Positions 32,726 through 41,178 of a stretch of DNA of 64,000 bases are shown piece by piece. The stretch is from Nocardia crassostreae. GTDB lineage: Bacteria; Actinomycetota; Actinomycetes; Mycobacteriales; Mycobacteriaceae. The stretch covers positions 279,750-343,749 of the forward strand of contig NZ_BDCH01000025.1 of the NCBI RefSeq assembly GCF_001613405.1, written 5' to 3'. Every line of letters starts with the position of its first letter. Positions within the stretch are counted from its first letter, which is position 1. Made by a program: the position numbers and the translations under genes. The notes below the pieces were generated by a model. It did no database searches. It had not been told where the DNA came from and worked only from the letters and a program-made list of their open reading frames with translations.

Positions 32726-33228
32726 GCCGCGTCCTCGCCCAGCAGGCGCCGCAGCCGGATCCGGTTGATCTTCGCCAATTCCGCCCGCACTATGCGCCTT
32801 TCGGTGGCCGGTTCGTTCCCGAGTCGTTCGGTGAGTATCTTCAGCAGCTCCTCCGGCGTCCTACCGGTGGCACACACCAGATACACGTGCCCGAATTGTG
32901 CCTCGTATTCGCGGTTCCCCGCGGCAATGGCGGCGCGCACGGCGTCGTCGGCGGTGGCCATGCCCGCCTGTTCGCGCGCCGAGTTCGCGCTGTCCGGCCG
33001 ATCGCCTATGCGCGGATGCCCGGCCAGTGCGAGATCGATCTCGGCCTCGTCGAGCGCGTCGAGTTCGGCATCGGCGGCCACCAGGACCTCCTCGAGGCTC
33101 GCATATGGTCGCCGCGCGGCCACCGCCCGCGCCCACGCGGGGGACGAGCAGCATGTCAGCAACAGCTGGGCGGCGGCCGTGGGCGAGAGTCCGGCAAAAG
33201 CCTCGAGGTCGATCTTGTGGTCGGTCAT
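32722..33228 (-). CDS. 2-oxo-4-hydroxy-4-carboxy-5-ureidoimidazoline (OHCU) decarboxylase
   Basis: This 168-residue protein has HPRIGDRP near residue 70, the NREYEAQFGHVYLVCATGRT block and a C-terminal ELAKINRIRLRRLL helix, the order expected for OHCU decarboxylase. It turns OHCU into S-allantoin, the step after UraH. ATG 33228 has GGAGGG six bases upstream; longer in-frame extensions lack such a site. It is first in the operon with uraH and divergent from the MobA-like gene. Confidence 0.93.
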   Translation of the reverse strand: MTDHKIDLEAFAGLSPTAAAQLLLTCCSSPAWARAVAARRPYASLEEVLVAADAELDALDEAEIDLALAGHPRIGDRPDSANSAREQAGMATADDAVRAAIAAGNREYEAQFGHVYLVCATGRTPEELLKILTERLGNEPATERRIVRAELAKINRIRLRRLLGEDAA

Positions 33229-33329
33229 CGCCCTCCAGGATCGGCCATGGCAACACCACCCGCCACTCGGGGAGCGAACATCGCCGGGCAGCGTTACCCT
33301 GCCCGCATGCCCCCCGAAATTCTGCCCGC

Positions 33330-34058
33330 ATGACGCTCGCGCGCTGCGACGGCATTGTCCTGGCCGCGGGTGCGGGGACCCGCTACGGGATGCCGAAAGC
33401 ACTGGCCGAGAACGGCGCCTGGCTGCAGTCGGCGATCGGCGCGCTACGCGACGGCGGCTGCGACCGCGTCATCGTGGTACTCGGTGCGACGGGTCCGGCG
33501 CGGTGCGCGCCCGGTCCGGGCGGCGACTGTTCGTGGCTAGTGTCGCTAACTCCCCGCATCGCATTGCCGCCGGGCGTGCGGGCGGTCTGGGCGGCCGATT
33601 GGGCGGTTGGGTTGAGCGCTTCACTGCGTGCCGGGATCGCCGCCGCGGCGGCCGCCCCGGGGCTCGGGCTCGACCTTGCTGCGCGGACGACTGCGGGCGG
33701 GACTGTTGCGGCGGGGATTACTTCGGACGGGAATGCCACCGGTGGGAACACTGGCGGGCCGCCCGAATTCGTGGCGATCATGCCGGTGGATACGCCGGAT
33801 GTCGGCGGCGATGCGGTGGCCAGAGTCATAGCCGCCGCATATGAAAGTGCCAGCGGTTTGGCGCGGGCGGTCTTTCGCGGGACGCCCGGCCACCCGGTGG
33901 TTCTGGGTCGCGCGCACTGGTCGGGGGCCGTAGGGAATGCGGAGAGAAATTCGGGGGCGGGCACTTATTTAAAGCAACGAGCGGATATGGTGTGCGTCAC
34001 GTGTGACGACTTGGCGACGGGGATCGATCGGGACTATCCGCGCGACAGCACACGGTGA
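33330..34058 (+). CDS. MobA/MocA-like nucleotidyltransferase
   Basis: This 242-residue protein has the NTP-transferase signature LAAGAGTRYGMPKAL at residues 11-25 and a metal-site MPVDTPD segment near residue 150. A Gly/Ala/Thr-rich insertion precedes the latter. Family members attach CMP or GMP to molybdopterin; the MocA branch makes the cytosine dinucleotide form for xanthine-dehydrogenase-type enzymes. It lies just ahead of xdhC and divergent from urate-degradation genes, consistent with serving a purine hydroxylase. The ATG at 33330 is the only start that gives the N-terminal motif in place. Confidence 0.83.
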   Translation: MTLARCDGIVLAAGAGTRYGMPKALAENGAWLQSAIGALRDGGCDRVIVVLGATGPARCAPGPGGDCSWLVSLTPRIALPPGVRAVWAADWAVGLSASLRAGIAAAAAAPGLGLDLAARTTAGGTVAAGITSDGNATGGNTGGPPEFVAIMPVDTPDVGGDAVARVIAAAYESASGLARAVFRGTPGHPVVLGRAHWSGAVGNAERNSGAGTYLKQRADMVCVTCDDLATGIDRDYPRDSTR

Positions 34059-34075
34059 TCGGGAGCAAAGTAAAG

Positions 34076-35101
34076 ATGCGGGATATCGTCGACGATCTAT
34101 TGCGGGTGTGGCACAGCGGGCGAACGGGCGGATTGGCGACATTGGTGCGGACCCAGGGGTCGACGCCGATGCCGATCGGGGCGGCAATGGTCGTCGACGC
34201 CGAGGGGCGGGCGTTCGGATCGATTTCGGCGAGCTGCGCGGAGGCCGCGGCCTATGAGGCGGCGCGGGAATCCGCGCGGACCGGACATCGGGGGCTGCAC
34301 CGGTTCGGGCCGGGCAGCGGGATCGAGGCCGGGATGGATTGCCCCGGCAGCCTGGATGTATTCACGGAACCGTTCTCGCGCAGGCATTTTCCCGAGTTCC
34401 CGGATGTGGCGGCGGATATCGCGGCGCAGCGGCAGGCCACCGTGTTCACCGTGGTGTGGCATTCGAATCCGGATGTGATCGGCCAGCATCTGGTCACCGA
34501 TCGCCGCCATGCCACCGAACTGGTGTCGCTGCCGGATTCGGATGTGTTCGTATCCTCGTTCGTGCGGCCGCCGCGGCTGATCCTTTTCGGCGCCAATGCT
34601 TTCACCGCCGCGCTGGCCACCCAGGGCAAGCTGCTGGGGTACCGGGTGACCGTCTGCGACGCCCGGCCGACCTTCGCCAGTTCCGAGGCGTATCCGGGCT
34701 GCGAGGTGATCGTCGACTGGCCGCACCGGTATCTGAATACCCTGGCGGCGGCGGGCGAGATCGATTCCAGCACCGCGATCGTGGTGCTGTCGCACGACGC
34801 CAAGTTCGAGATCCCGCTGCTCACCATTGCGCTACGACTACCCGAGGTGGGATTCCTGGCCGCGCTGGGCTCCCACACCGCACACGACCGCCGCCTGGAG
34901 GCGCTGCGCGCCGGTGGCTTCACCGATCAAACCCTGTCCCGCCTGCACTCCCCCGCCGGTCTCGATATCGGCGCCCGCACCCCCGCCGAGACCGCCATCG
35001 CCATTGCCGCGGAAATGCTCGCCGTCCGCAACAGCGGCACCGCGGAATCGCTGTCGACGCACAGCGGCGAGATCCCGTTGCGGCCCACCCTGGTCCGGTA
35101 G
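34076..35101 (+). CDS. XdhC/CoxI-family molybdenum-hydroxylase maturation protein
   Basis: This protein of about 341 residues has an N-terminal XdhC/CoxI domain (GLATLVRTQGSTPMPIGAAM) and a C-terminal Rossmann-type domain (LILFGANAFTAAL, then VVLSHDAKFEIPLL). XdhC inserts sulfurated cofactor into xanthine dehydrogenase. The usual GSVSGGCVEG and CGG segments read GSISASCAEA and CPGSLDVF here, so glycine positions differ while one cysteine in each is retained. ATG 34076 is preferred over GTG 34055, which overlaps the preceding stop. It converges on the ABC operon, with the hairpin 35120-35150 between. Confidence 0.85.
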   Translation: MRDIVDDLLRVWHSGRTGGLATLVRTQGSTPMPIGAAMVVDAEGRAFGSISASCAEAAAYEAARESARTGHRGLHRFGPGSGIEAGMDCPGSLDVFTEPFSRRHFPEFPDVAADIAAQRQATVFTVVWHSNPDVIGQHLVTDRRHATELVSLPDSDVFVSSFVRPPRLILFGANAFTAALATQGKLLGYRVTVCDARPTFASSEAYPGCEVIVDWPHRYLNTLAAAGEIDSSTAIVVLSHDAKFEIPLLTIALRLPEVGFLAALGSHTAHDRRLEALRAGGFTDQTLSRLHSPAGLDIGARTPAETAIAIAAEMLAVRNSGTAESLSTHSGEIPLRPTLVR

Positions 35102-35119
35102 TCCCGAAGCACAGCGGAA

Positions 35120-35150
35120 CGGGGCCCGCGCCGGAAAGGCTTGGGCCCCG
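35120..35150. terminator. Bidirectional hairpin between xdhC and the ABC operon
   Basis: CGGGGCCC (35120-35127) pairs perfectly with GGGCCCCG (35143-35150) in the 61-base gap of two convergent units. Confidence 0.65.
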
Positions 35151-35162
35151 CCGCATTCCGGA

Positions 35163-36269
35163 TCACACCGGCGTCTTGAGCTCCGGATGCTCGGCGTAGA
35201 GCTCCTTCAGGATCGACATGTCGAACAGCTTGTCCGCCGCGATATCGATCTTCGCCTTGGCCAGGGCGGCAATGTTCTTGGCGATGAGTTCGTCGGTCAT
35301 GGTGAACAGCCCGTTGGCCTTGGTATCGGCCGAGACGACCAGGTCGTTCTGCGCCCCGGCCTCCATGGTCTGCTCGGACAGGTCCAGGCGCTGATCCTTG
35401 CCGTACACCTCGACGGCCAGGCGCGCGGACTCCGACGGGCTCGCCACGGCGTCGCGCCAGCCCTTGGTATCGGCCAGCAGCCACGCCTTGAGCTTGTCGC
35501 GCTCGTTGTCGATGGTCTCCTGCTTCACGGTCAGGGTCTCCGCCACCAGCGGCAGCCCGTAATCGGCGAACAGGAAGTTGTAGTTGGGGAAGCCCTTGCT
35601 GCTCAAGATGATCGGCTCATTGGCGACATAGCTGACCCAGCCGTCGACCTCTCCGTTGGCGAGCGGGGTCGGGTCGAACTGCGCGGGCACGATGGTGACA
35701 TCGCTCGGGGTCATCCCGTTGGCGGTGAGCAGGGCATTGAAGATGAGCTGATTGGTGTCCTGCACACCGATCTTGCGGCCCTTCATGTCCTGCGGGGAGC
35801 GGATGGGCTTGCCCATGGCGCTGACGATGCAGAAGGGGTTCTTCTGATATGTCGCGCCGACGATCTTGGCGTTCAACCCCTCCAGGATGGCGGGGGCGGT
35901 GGTCTGCGGCGCGGACATGCCGATCCACACCTTGCCGGTGCCGAGGCCCGCCTCCACCGAGGTGCTGGCCGCGCCGCCCGCGATGAGATTGACCGAGCCG
36001 AACCCGGCCTCCTTGTAATAGCCCTTGGAATCGGCGAAGTACTCGCCCGCGAATTCGATGTTCTTCAGCCAGGACAGCTGCACCGCCACGGTGCCGTATT
36101 TCGATCCGTCGGCAATGGTGCCATTGCTCGTCCCGGACGAGTCGTCACCGCAGGCAGCGAGCAGTCCGGCACCGCCCAGCACCGCGCCGGTGATTCCGGC
36201 GTAGCGGAGGAAGGATCGCCGATCCAAGGACAACTGGGAGACCGGACTCGGCCGGGACATACGACTCAT
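35163..36269 (-). CDS. NMT1/THI5-type ABC substrate-binding lipoprotein
   Basis: This 368-residue protein carries a Tat-type signal (RRSFLRYAG) ending in a lipobox (LLAACG), so it is a Tat-exported lipoprotein. The mature part is an NMT1-like periplasmic-binding fold (VAVQLSWLKNIEFAGEYFAD, KGRKIGVQDTNQLIF). Related proteins bind pyrimidine precursors, nitrate/sulfonates or similar small organics. It is last in an ATPase-permease-permease-SBP operon and separated from the second permease by 79 bases. Nearby purine-degradation genes make a purine breakdown product a reasonable guess, no more. Confidence 0.88.
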   Translation of the reverse strand: MSRMSRPSPVSQLSLDRRSFLRYAGITGAVLGGAGLLAACGDDSSGTSNGTIADGSKYGTVAVQLSWLKNIEFAGEYFADSKGYYKEAGFGSVNLIAGGAASTSVEAGLGTGKVWIGMSAPQTTAPAILEGLNAKIVGATYQKNPFCIVSAMGKPIRSPQDMKGRKIGVQDTNQLIFNALLTANGMTPSDVTIVPAQFDPTPLANGEVDGWVSYVANEPIILSSKGFPNYNFLFADYGLPLVAETLTVKQETIDNERDKLKAWLLADTKGWRDAVASPSESARLAVEVYGKDQRLDLSEQTMEAGAQNDLVVSADTKANGLFTMTDELIAKNIAALAKAKIDIAADKLFDMSILKELYAEHPELKTPV

Positions 36270-36348
36270 GGGGCGAATGTAAGGGCTTTCGATTTCGAAT
36301 ATTTTGCTTTCGCCCCGCCATTTGTGTGCGCCAGGTTAACTCGTGTTC

Positions 36349-37152
36349 TCAATCCCGGCCCTGCTGCGGAGCGAAGCGCGCCAGCACCAGATTCTCCAGC
36401 ACGCCGACCACCGCGTAGGCGAAGACCGACACCACCGTCACCACCGCGATGGACGCCCACAGCCGGTTGTACTGGAAGGTGGGAATGGCGCGGATCAGGC
36501 CCGCGCCCAATCCGGTGCCGCTGCCCAGCCATTCGCCCAGCAGGGCGCCGATGAGCGCACCGGGCACCGAGACCCGCGCGGCCGCGAACACCGAGGGCAG
36601 CGCGGCCGGGACGGCGACCATGCGCAGCGCCGTCCATTGCGAACCGCCGTATGCGGCAACCAGTTCCATGGCCTGCCTGGGCGCCGAACGCAGCCCGGTC
36701 ATGATCATGACGAGGGCCGGGAAGAACACCACGATGGCGGCCATGACGGTGACGCCGAGCAGGCCGCGGCCGAAGATGAGCACAATGATCGGGGTGAGCG
36801 CCACCAGCGGCACCGAGCGCAGCAGCATGGCCACCGGCATGAACGCCTGCGAGACGGCGGGCACGCCCACGAACAGCGCCGCCACCAGCAGCGCCCCGCC
36901 CATGCCGAGACCGAACCCGATGGCGGCATCGCGCAGGGTGATCCGGAGTTCGCCGAAGATGGACTGGCGGACCGTATCGGAGGTCGGGCCGGTCATCAGA
37001 TAGGCCCAGACATCGCCCGGCGTCTTACCGACCAGTCCGACCTGCGGATAGAGCTGGAGGAAACCCCACCACAGCGCGACCAGCAAAATCAGCGAAACCA
37101 GCAGCGGCAGCAGGAATCTCCCGATGGGCCGCAATACGTTCAGGGCCTTCAT
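36349..37152 (-). CDS. ABC transporter permease (SsuC/TauC type), second
   Basis: This 267-residue inner-membrane permease has about six transmembrane helices and an EAA-type cytoplasmic loop (MELVAAYGGSQWTALRMVAVP) that docks the ATPase. ATG 37152 overlaps the upstream permease stop by one base (TGATG). With the first permease it forms a heterodimeric channel for the NMT1-type importer. Confidence 0.9.
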   Translation of the reverse strand: MKALNVLRPIGRFLLPLLVSLILLVALWWGFLQLYPQVGLVGKTPGDVWAYLMTGPTSDTVRQSIFGELRITLRDAAIGFGLGMGGALLVAALFVGVPAVSQAFMPVAMLLRSVPLVALTPIIVLIFGRGLLGVTVMAAIVVFFPALVMIMTGLRSAPRQAMELVAAYGGSQWTALRMVAVPAALPSVFAAARVSVPGALIGALLGEWLGSGTGLGAGLIRAIPTFQYNRLWASIAVVTVVSVFAYAVVGVLENLVLARFAPQQGRD

Positions 37153-37904
37153 CACGCCTCCGCTCGCGTCCACGGCACCGCTACCCGGGCCACCAGCGCC
37201 ACCAGCGCATAGCCGAGCCCGGCGAGCGCGGCGGCGGCCAGGGCCATGCCCCAGGTGCGCGGCACCTCGTAGGCGTTCTGCGCCGCGGTGAGCGCGACGC
37301 CGATACCGCTGTCCACGCCGCCCAGGTATTCGCCGATGATGGCGCCCAGCACCGCCGAGGGCGCGGCGATCTTCAAGGCGGCCAAGGTGTTCGGCAGCGC
37401 CGCGATCAATTGCACGCGGCGCAGTTGCTGCCAGCGTCCGCCGCCGTAGGCGCGGATCAGGTCCAGGCTGGTGCCGTCGGCCGAGCGCAGTCCGGAGACG
37501 GTGCCGACCATGGTGGTGAAGAAGCAGTACATGGCGGCCAGGAACACCGTGGGCGTGCGGCCGCCGAACACCACCAGGATGATCGGGCCGAGCGCGAGCA
37601 GCGGGGTGCAGTAGCTCAGGATGGCCAGCTGGGTGACCAGCATTTCGATGGGCGGGATCAACACCACCAGCACCGCGAGCGCGATGGCGAGCAGATTGCC
37701 CCACAGGAAGCCTTGCAGCGCACCCCAGGCCGTGATTTCGAAATTGGGTCCGTACAGCGCCCAGCCGTCGGTGTACATGGTGTGCAGCACCCGCCACGGT
37801 CCGGGCACGGTCCCGCCCGCGACGTTCATCACCGCGAGAATCGACCAGAGTGCGAGCAGGGCGGCGATTCCGGCGGCCCCGCCCAGCCACTTCCGAGTGC
37901 TCAT
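37152..37904 (-). CDS. ABC transporter permease (SsuC/TauC type), first
   Basis: This 250-residue permease has about six helices and the coupling loop LIRAYGGGRWQQLRRVQL. ATG 37904 overlaps the ATPase stop by four bases (TCAT), and its own stop overlaps the next permease, so all are translationally coupled. Longer in-frame extensions read antisense-like Arg/Ala-rich sequence and are not used. Confidence 0.9.
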   Translation of the reverse strand: MSTRKWLGGAAGIAALLALWSILAVMNVAGGTVPGPWRVLHTMYTDGWALYGPNFEITAWGALQGFLWGNLLAIALAVLVVLIPPIEMLVTQLAILSYCTPLLALGPIILVVFGGRTPTVFLAAMYCFFTTMVGTVSGLRSADGTSLDLIRAYGGGRWQQLRRVQLIAALPNTLAALKIAAPSAVLGAIIGEYLGGVDSGIGVALTAAQNAYEVPRTWGMALAAAALAGLGYALVALVARVAVPWTRAEA

Positions 37905-38707
37905 TCCGCCGTCACCCCGCCCTGTCCGCTGCGGCCGAACAGCAGCTCGGACAGGTAGTCGTGCAGCTTGTGGAATTCCGGGCTGCGCATCATCTCCGGG
38001 GTGCGGGGCCGCGGCAGATCGATATCGACGACCTCCACCACGCGCCCGGGCCGCGGGCTCATGACGGCGACCACATCGGACAGGAACACCGCTTCGGCAA
38101 TGCCGTGCGTGACCATGAGTGTGGTGGCGGGCTTTTCGGTCCAGATGCGCAGCAGTTCCAGATTGAGCCGCTGGCGGGTCATATCGTCGAGCGCGCCGAA
38201 GGGCTCGTCGAGCAGCAGGATGGTGGGCTTCACGACCAATGCGCGCGCGATCGAAACCCGTTGCCGCATACCGCCGGACAGCTGTGCCGGTTTGGCCTTC
38301 TCGAAGCCCTCCAGCCCGACGAGCCGGATCAGGTCCGCGATCAGCTTCGGATCGACCGGCATCCCGGCCACCTGCAAGGGCAGTTTGATATTGGATTCCA
38401 CACTGCGCCAGGGCAGCAGCGCCGAATCCTGGAAGGCGATCCCGAACTCGTGGCGGCGGCGCAGTTCCGCCGGGGTCTCGCCATTGATGCGCGCCGTGCC
38501 CGCGGTCGGGGTGTCGAGCCCGGCGAGAATCCGCAGGATCGTGGACTTCCCGCATCCGGACGGACCCAGCAGCGACAGGAACGCGCCCTGCTCGGTGTGC
38601 AGATCCACCGCGTCCAGGGCCTGCACCGTGCGCCGCCCCGACCGGAACGTCTTGCTCAACCCGCTGATGTGAATACCCGTGCCACCAGCGGTCACTTCCG
38701 AACTCAT
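37901..38707 (-). CDS. ABC transporter ATPase (SsuB/TauB type)
   Basis: This 268-residue ATPase has Walker A GPSGCGKST near residue 50, Q-loop FQDSALLPW, signature LSGGMRQR, Walker B ILLLDEPFGALD and H-loop VTHGIAEA. It is the first gene of the leftward importer operon (38707 to 35163) and energises the two permeases below it. Confidence 0.93.
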   Translation of the reverse strand: MSSEVTAGGTGIHISGLSKTFRSGRRTVQALDAVDLHTEQGAFLSLLGPSGCGKSTILRILAGLDTPTAGTARINGETPAELRRRHEFGIAFQDSALLPWRSVESNIKLPLQVAGMPVDPKLIADLIRLVGLEGFEKAKPAQLSGGMRQRVSIARALVVKPTILLLDEPFGALDDMTRQRLNLELLRIWTEKPATTLMVTHGIAEAVFLSDVVAVMSPRPGRVVEVVDIDLPRPRTPEMMRSPEFHKLHDYLSELLFGRSGQGGVTAE

Positions 38708-38809
38708 AGGGCCACAGTAAGAGCCGGGAATTGCACGGAGATTGCGAATCGGCGGACGAGATTTCCGGGTTGTTACGTCCGGCCACCGCTTCGGGTTAAC
38801 CGCACGGAT

Positions 38810-39217
38810 TCACCATTGGGACGGTTCGAACCAATCCCGCGCCTCGCGCCGGAACAGCGCCACGATCACCACCAGCGACACGATCGTCCCCAGGGGCCCG
38901 GGCGGCCGTCCGTCGGTGATCGACGGCACCGTCCACAGCATGTTCAGTCCGGCAAGCAGGATCGCGCCGATCCGCACCGACTGTCCTTCGGCATTGAATG
39001 TCGAGGCCACCAGACCGAGCAACCAGGCCGGGAGGAACGGCACGGCGGTCATCAGCGCCGACCTGCTCCCCAGCAACCATCCCGCGGATGCCACGCACAC
39101 CACCCCGACCAGTGCCAGCCCCACCGCGAAGACCTGCGCCACGCGCACCGCCCGCGGCATTCGAAAACCGTCGTCCACCCCCGATCCGTGATCCTGCTGG
39201 TATTCGAGGTCCGACAC
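38810..39217 (-). CDS. Small four-helix membrane protein
   Basis: This 135-residue protein has a polar N-terminus and about four hydrophobic segments (VFAVGLALVGVVCVASAGWL, AVPFLPAWLLGLVA, ILLAGLNMLW and GTIVSLVVIVAL), ending REARDWFEPSQW. No family is recognised. GTG 39217 or GTG 39223 are candidate starts. It is transcribed leftward, downstream of the first aga-island gene but 91 bases away, so it is not clearly part of that unit. Confidence 0.6.
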   Translation of the reverse strand: MSDLEYQQDHGSGVDDGFRMPRAVRVAQVFAVGLALVGVVCVASAGWLLGSRSALMTAVPFLPAWLLGLVASTFNAEGQSVRIGAILLAGLNMLWTVPSITDGRPPGPLGTIVSLVVIVALFRREARDWFEPSQW

Positions 39218-39308
39218 CCGCACGACAGTACCAATCCGACCGGCCCGCACCGTCAAACCACGCCGCCCGGCGGCGGTCTCGGCCGACTGGCCAACCCCCT
39301 GTTGCGGG

Positions 39309-40253
39309 CTAGGGGCGCGCGGCCACGAATTCCAGTTCGCGGACGCGGACCGTCGGGAGTAGGCGGTCGCGGAGGACGCGGTCGATCTCCCCTGCCACGG
39401 GGATGACCACGGCCGCAGCGGAAGTGGCGACGGCGTCGGCCAGGAGGGTGGGCCAGTCCGGGGCCGGGTCGGCGGCGAGGGCGGCGATGATGGCGGCCAC
39501 CGCGGCATCGCCCGCACCGGTCGGGTTGCCCGCGAGAGGTTGTGGAAGGGCGGCCGACCACGCGCGATCGGCGGTGACCGCGACCATGCCCGCACCGCCG
39601 CGGGTGACGATGACCGCATTCGCGCCATCGGCGATGAGGGGGTCGACCGCAGCCAGTATCTCCGGGACCGTCGTGGCTGGACAGCCGGTGAGGCGTTCCA
39701 GTTCCTCGGTATTCGGGGTGAGGGTGATGCCCGGGACGGTGGCGGCGAGTTCGAGTGCCGGACCGTCGAAATCGCAGATGGTGGGGACCCCCGCCGCGAT
39801 CGCCAGGCGCGCCAGCTCGGCGGGCAGGCCGGGATCCACGCCGCCGGGCTGCGATCCCGCGATCACCAGGCCGGTCATATCCGAGAGCAGTCCGGCCACC
39901 CGGACGCGTAGCTGGTCGACGGCGCGCGGTTCGGAAATACGCGGCCCGGGTTCCCAGAGCGCGGTGGCGGTGCCGTCGTCGGATTCGCTGATGACCACCG
40001 TGCGCCGCACCCAGGGCAGGGCGTGCACGAAATCCACCGGCATCTCCAGCGAGGCCGCCGCGGCGAACGAGTGATCCGAGAAACCGGTGGCGCGCGCGTA
40101 TTTCCCGAGCTGGTTGAGCACGCGCGTGACATTGATGCCGCGTCCGCCGAGCCGCTGATCCACCGACCGCACCCGGTGTGCTCGCCCCCGCTCGAAATGC
40201 TCGACCCGGTAGGTCATGTCATAGGCCGGGTTCATGGTCACGGTGAGGATCAC
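39309..40253 (-). CDS. PfkB-family phosphosugar kinase, copy 1 (tagatose-6-P / fructose-1-P kinase type)
   Basis: This 314-residue ribokinase-family enzyme opens ILTVTMNPAYDMTYRV, carries a GGRGINVTRVLNQLG substrate motif near residue 39, and has the catalytic anion-hole NPTGAGDAA (Asp base) near residue 240. LacC and FruK kinases share this layout and phosphorylate a ketose phosphate at C1 or C6. It is the last gene of the leftward aga operon. A close paralogue lies two genes upstream. GTG 40253 is chosen because it reproduces the paralogue start (MILTVT). Confidence 0.85.
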   Translation of the reverse strand: MILTVTMNPAYDMTYRVEHFERGRAHRVRSVDQRLGGRGINVTRVLNQLGKYARATGFSDHSFAAAASLEMPVDFVHALPWVRRTVVISESDDGTATALWEPGPRISEPRAVDQLRVRVAGLLSDMTGLVIAGSQPGGVDPGLPAELARLAIAAGVPTICDFDGPALELAATVPGITLTPNTEELERLTGCPATTVPEILAAVDPLIADGANAVIVTRGGAGMVAVTADRAWSAALPQPLAGNPTGAGDAAVAAIIAALAADPAPDWPTLLADAVATSAAAVVIPVAGEIDRVLRDRLLPTVRVRELEFVAARP

Positions 40254-40353
40254 CAGTACCACTCTGCACGCCGGGCACCCGGACGCAAGCTTTCGTTCGC
40301 ACTATGGCACTCAATGTCTGTGCCGTCTCAGATGCGCCCCACCCATCACCCGG

Positions 40354-41178
40354 TCATACGTTCAACACACGCAAATGGTTCACCACATCCCGCTGCATTC
40401 CGAATCGCCCCGGCCCCAGGTATTTTCGCGGATCCGACGCGGAATTTCCTTCCAGCGCGGCCCGCACCGCCGCGGTGAGAGCAATATTCAGCCGCGTTCC
40501 GATATTTATTTTCACCATCCCGTGCCGCACCGCCGCCCGCAGACCCTCGTCTGGGACACCGGAAGATCCGTGCAAGACCAGCGGCACCGGCAGCCGCGCC
40601 GCCAGCCGAGCGATCAATCCGTCGTCCAGCGCCGCCCCCCGCGTCTGCATGGCATGCACCGACCCCACCGCCACCGCCAACGCGTCAACCCCCGTTACCG
40701 CCACGAACTCGGCCGCTTCCTCCGGATCGGTCCGCACCCCCGGCGCATGCGCACCGTCCTTACCCCCAACCTCCCCGAGTTCGGCCTCCACGAACACCTC
40801 CCGCGCCGCACACCACTTCGCAATCTCCGCAGTCGCGGCAATATTCTCCGCATAGTCCAGCCGCGCCCCGTCGAACATGACGGGGTTCAACCCGACCTCC
40901 ACGGCTTCCTCGATCAGCCCGCGTTCCGTGGCGTGATCCAAATGCCCCCCGAGCGCCGCCGAACTGTCCTGCGCTATCTGCAAACAAGCCCGCGCGAGCG
41001 GCTTGAGCCCCCCGTGATACTTCACCGTGTTCTCCGAAATCTGCAGAATCGCAGCCCTGCCCACCTCCTCGGCCGCCGCCGCAATGGCCTCCGCATGCTC
41101 GAGGGTGATCACATTGAACGCCCCCAACCCACCCGGCCGCGCCAGCGCGATGAGCTCGGGAACAGGTAGCAACGTCAT
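40354..41178 (-). CDS. Class II ketose-bisphosphate aldolase (tagatose-1,6-bisphosphate type, AgaY/KbaY/GatY-like)
   Basis: This 274-residue zinc aldolase has FNVITLEHAEAI at the N-terminus, zinc and catalytic residues in GGHLDHATERG, a VEAELGEVGG segment, zinc His in PLVLHGSSG and phosphate-binding KINIGTRLN. It would cleave tagatose-1,6-bisphosphate into dihydroxyacetone phosphate and glyceraldehyde-3-phosphate, the final step of galactosamine breakdown; fructose-1,6-bisphosphate cannot be excluded. ATG 41178 overlaps the upstream kinase stop (TCAT). Confidence 0.9.
   Translation of the reverse strand: MTLLPVPELIALARPGGLGAFNVITLEHAEAIAAAAEEVGRAAILQISENTVKYHGGLKPLARACLQIAQDSSAALGGHLDHATERGLIEEAVEVGLNPVMFDGARLDYAENIAATAEIAKWCAAREVFVEAELGEVGGKDGAHAPGVRTDPEEAAEFVAVTGVDALAVAVGSVHAMQTRGAALDDGLIARLAARLPVPLVLHGSSGVPDEGLRAAVRHGMVKINIGTRLNIALTAAVRAALEGNSASDPRKYLGPGRFGMQRDVVNHLRVLNV

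Noticed and set aside
37850..39406. Plus-strand open frame of over 500 codons across the ABC ATPase region
   Set aside because: No domain is recognisable; the opposite strand encodes an ATPase with all nucleotide-binding motifs.
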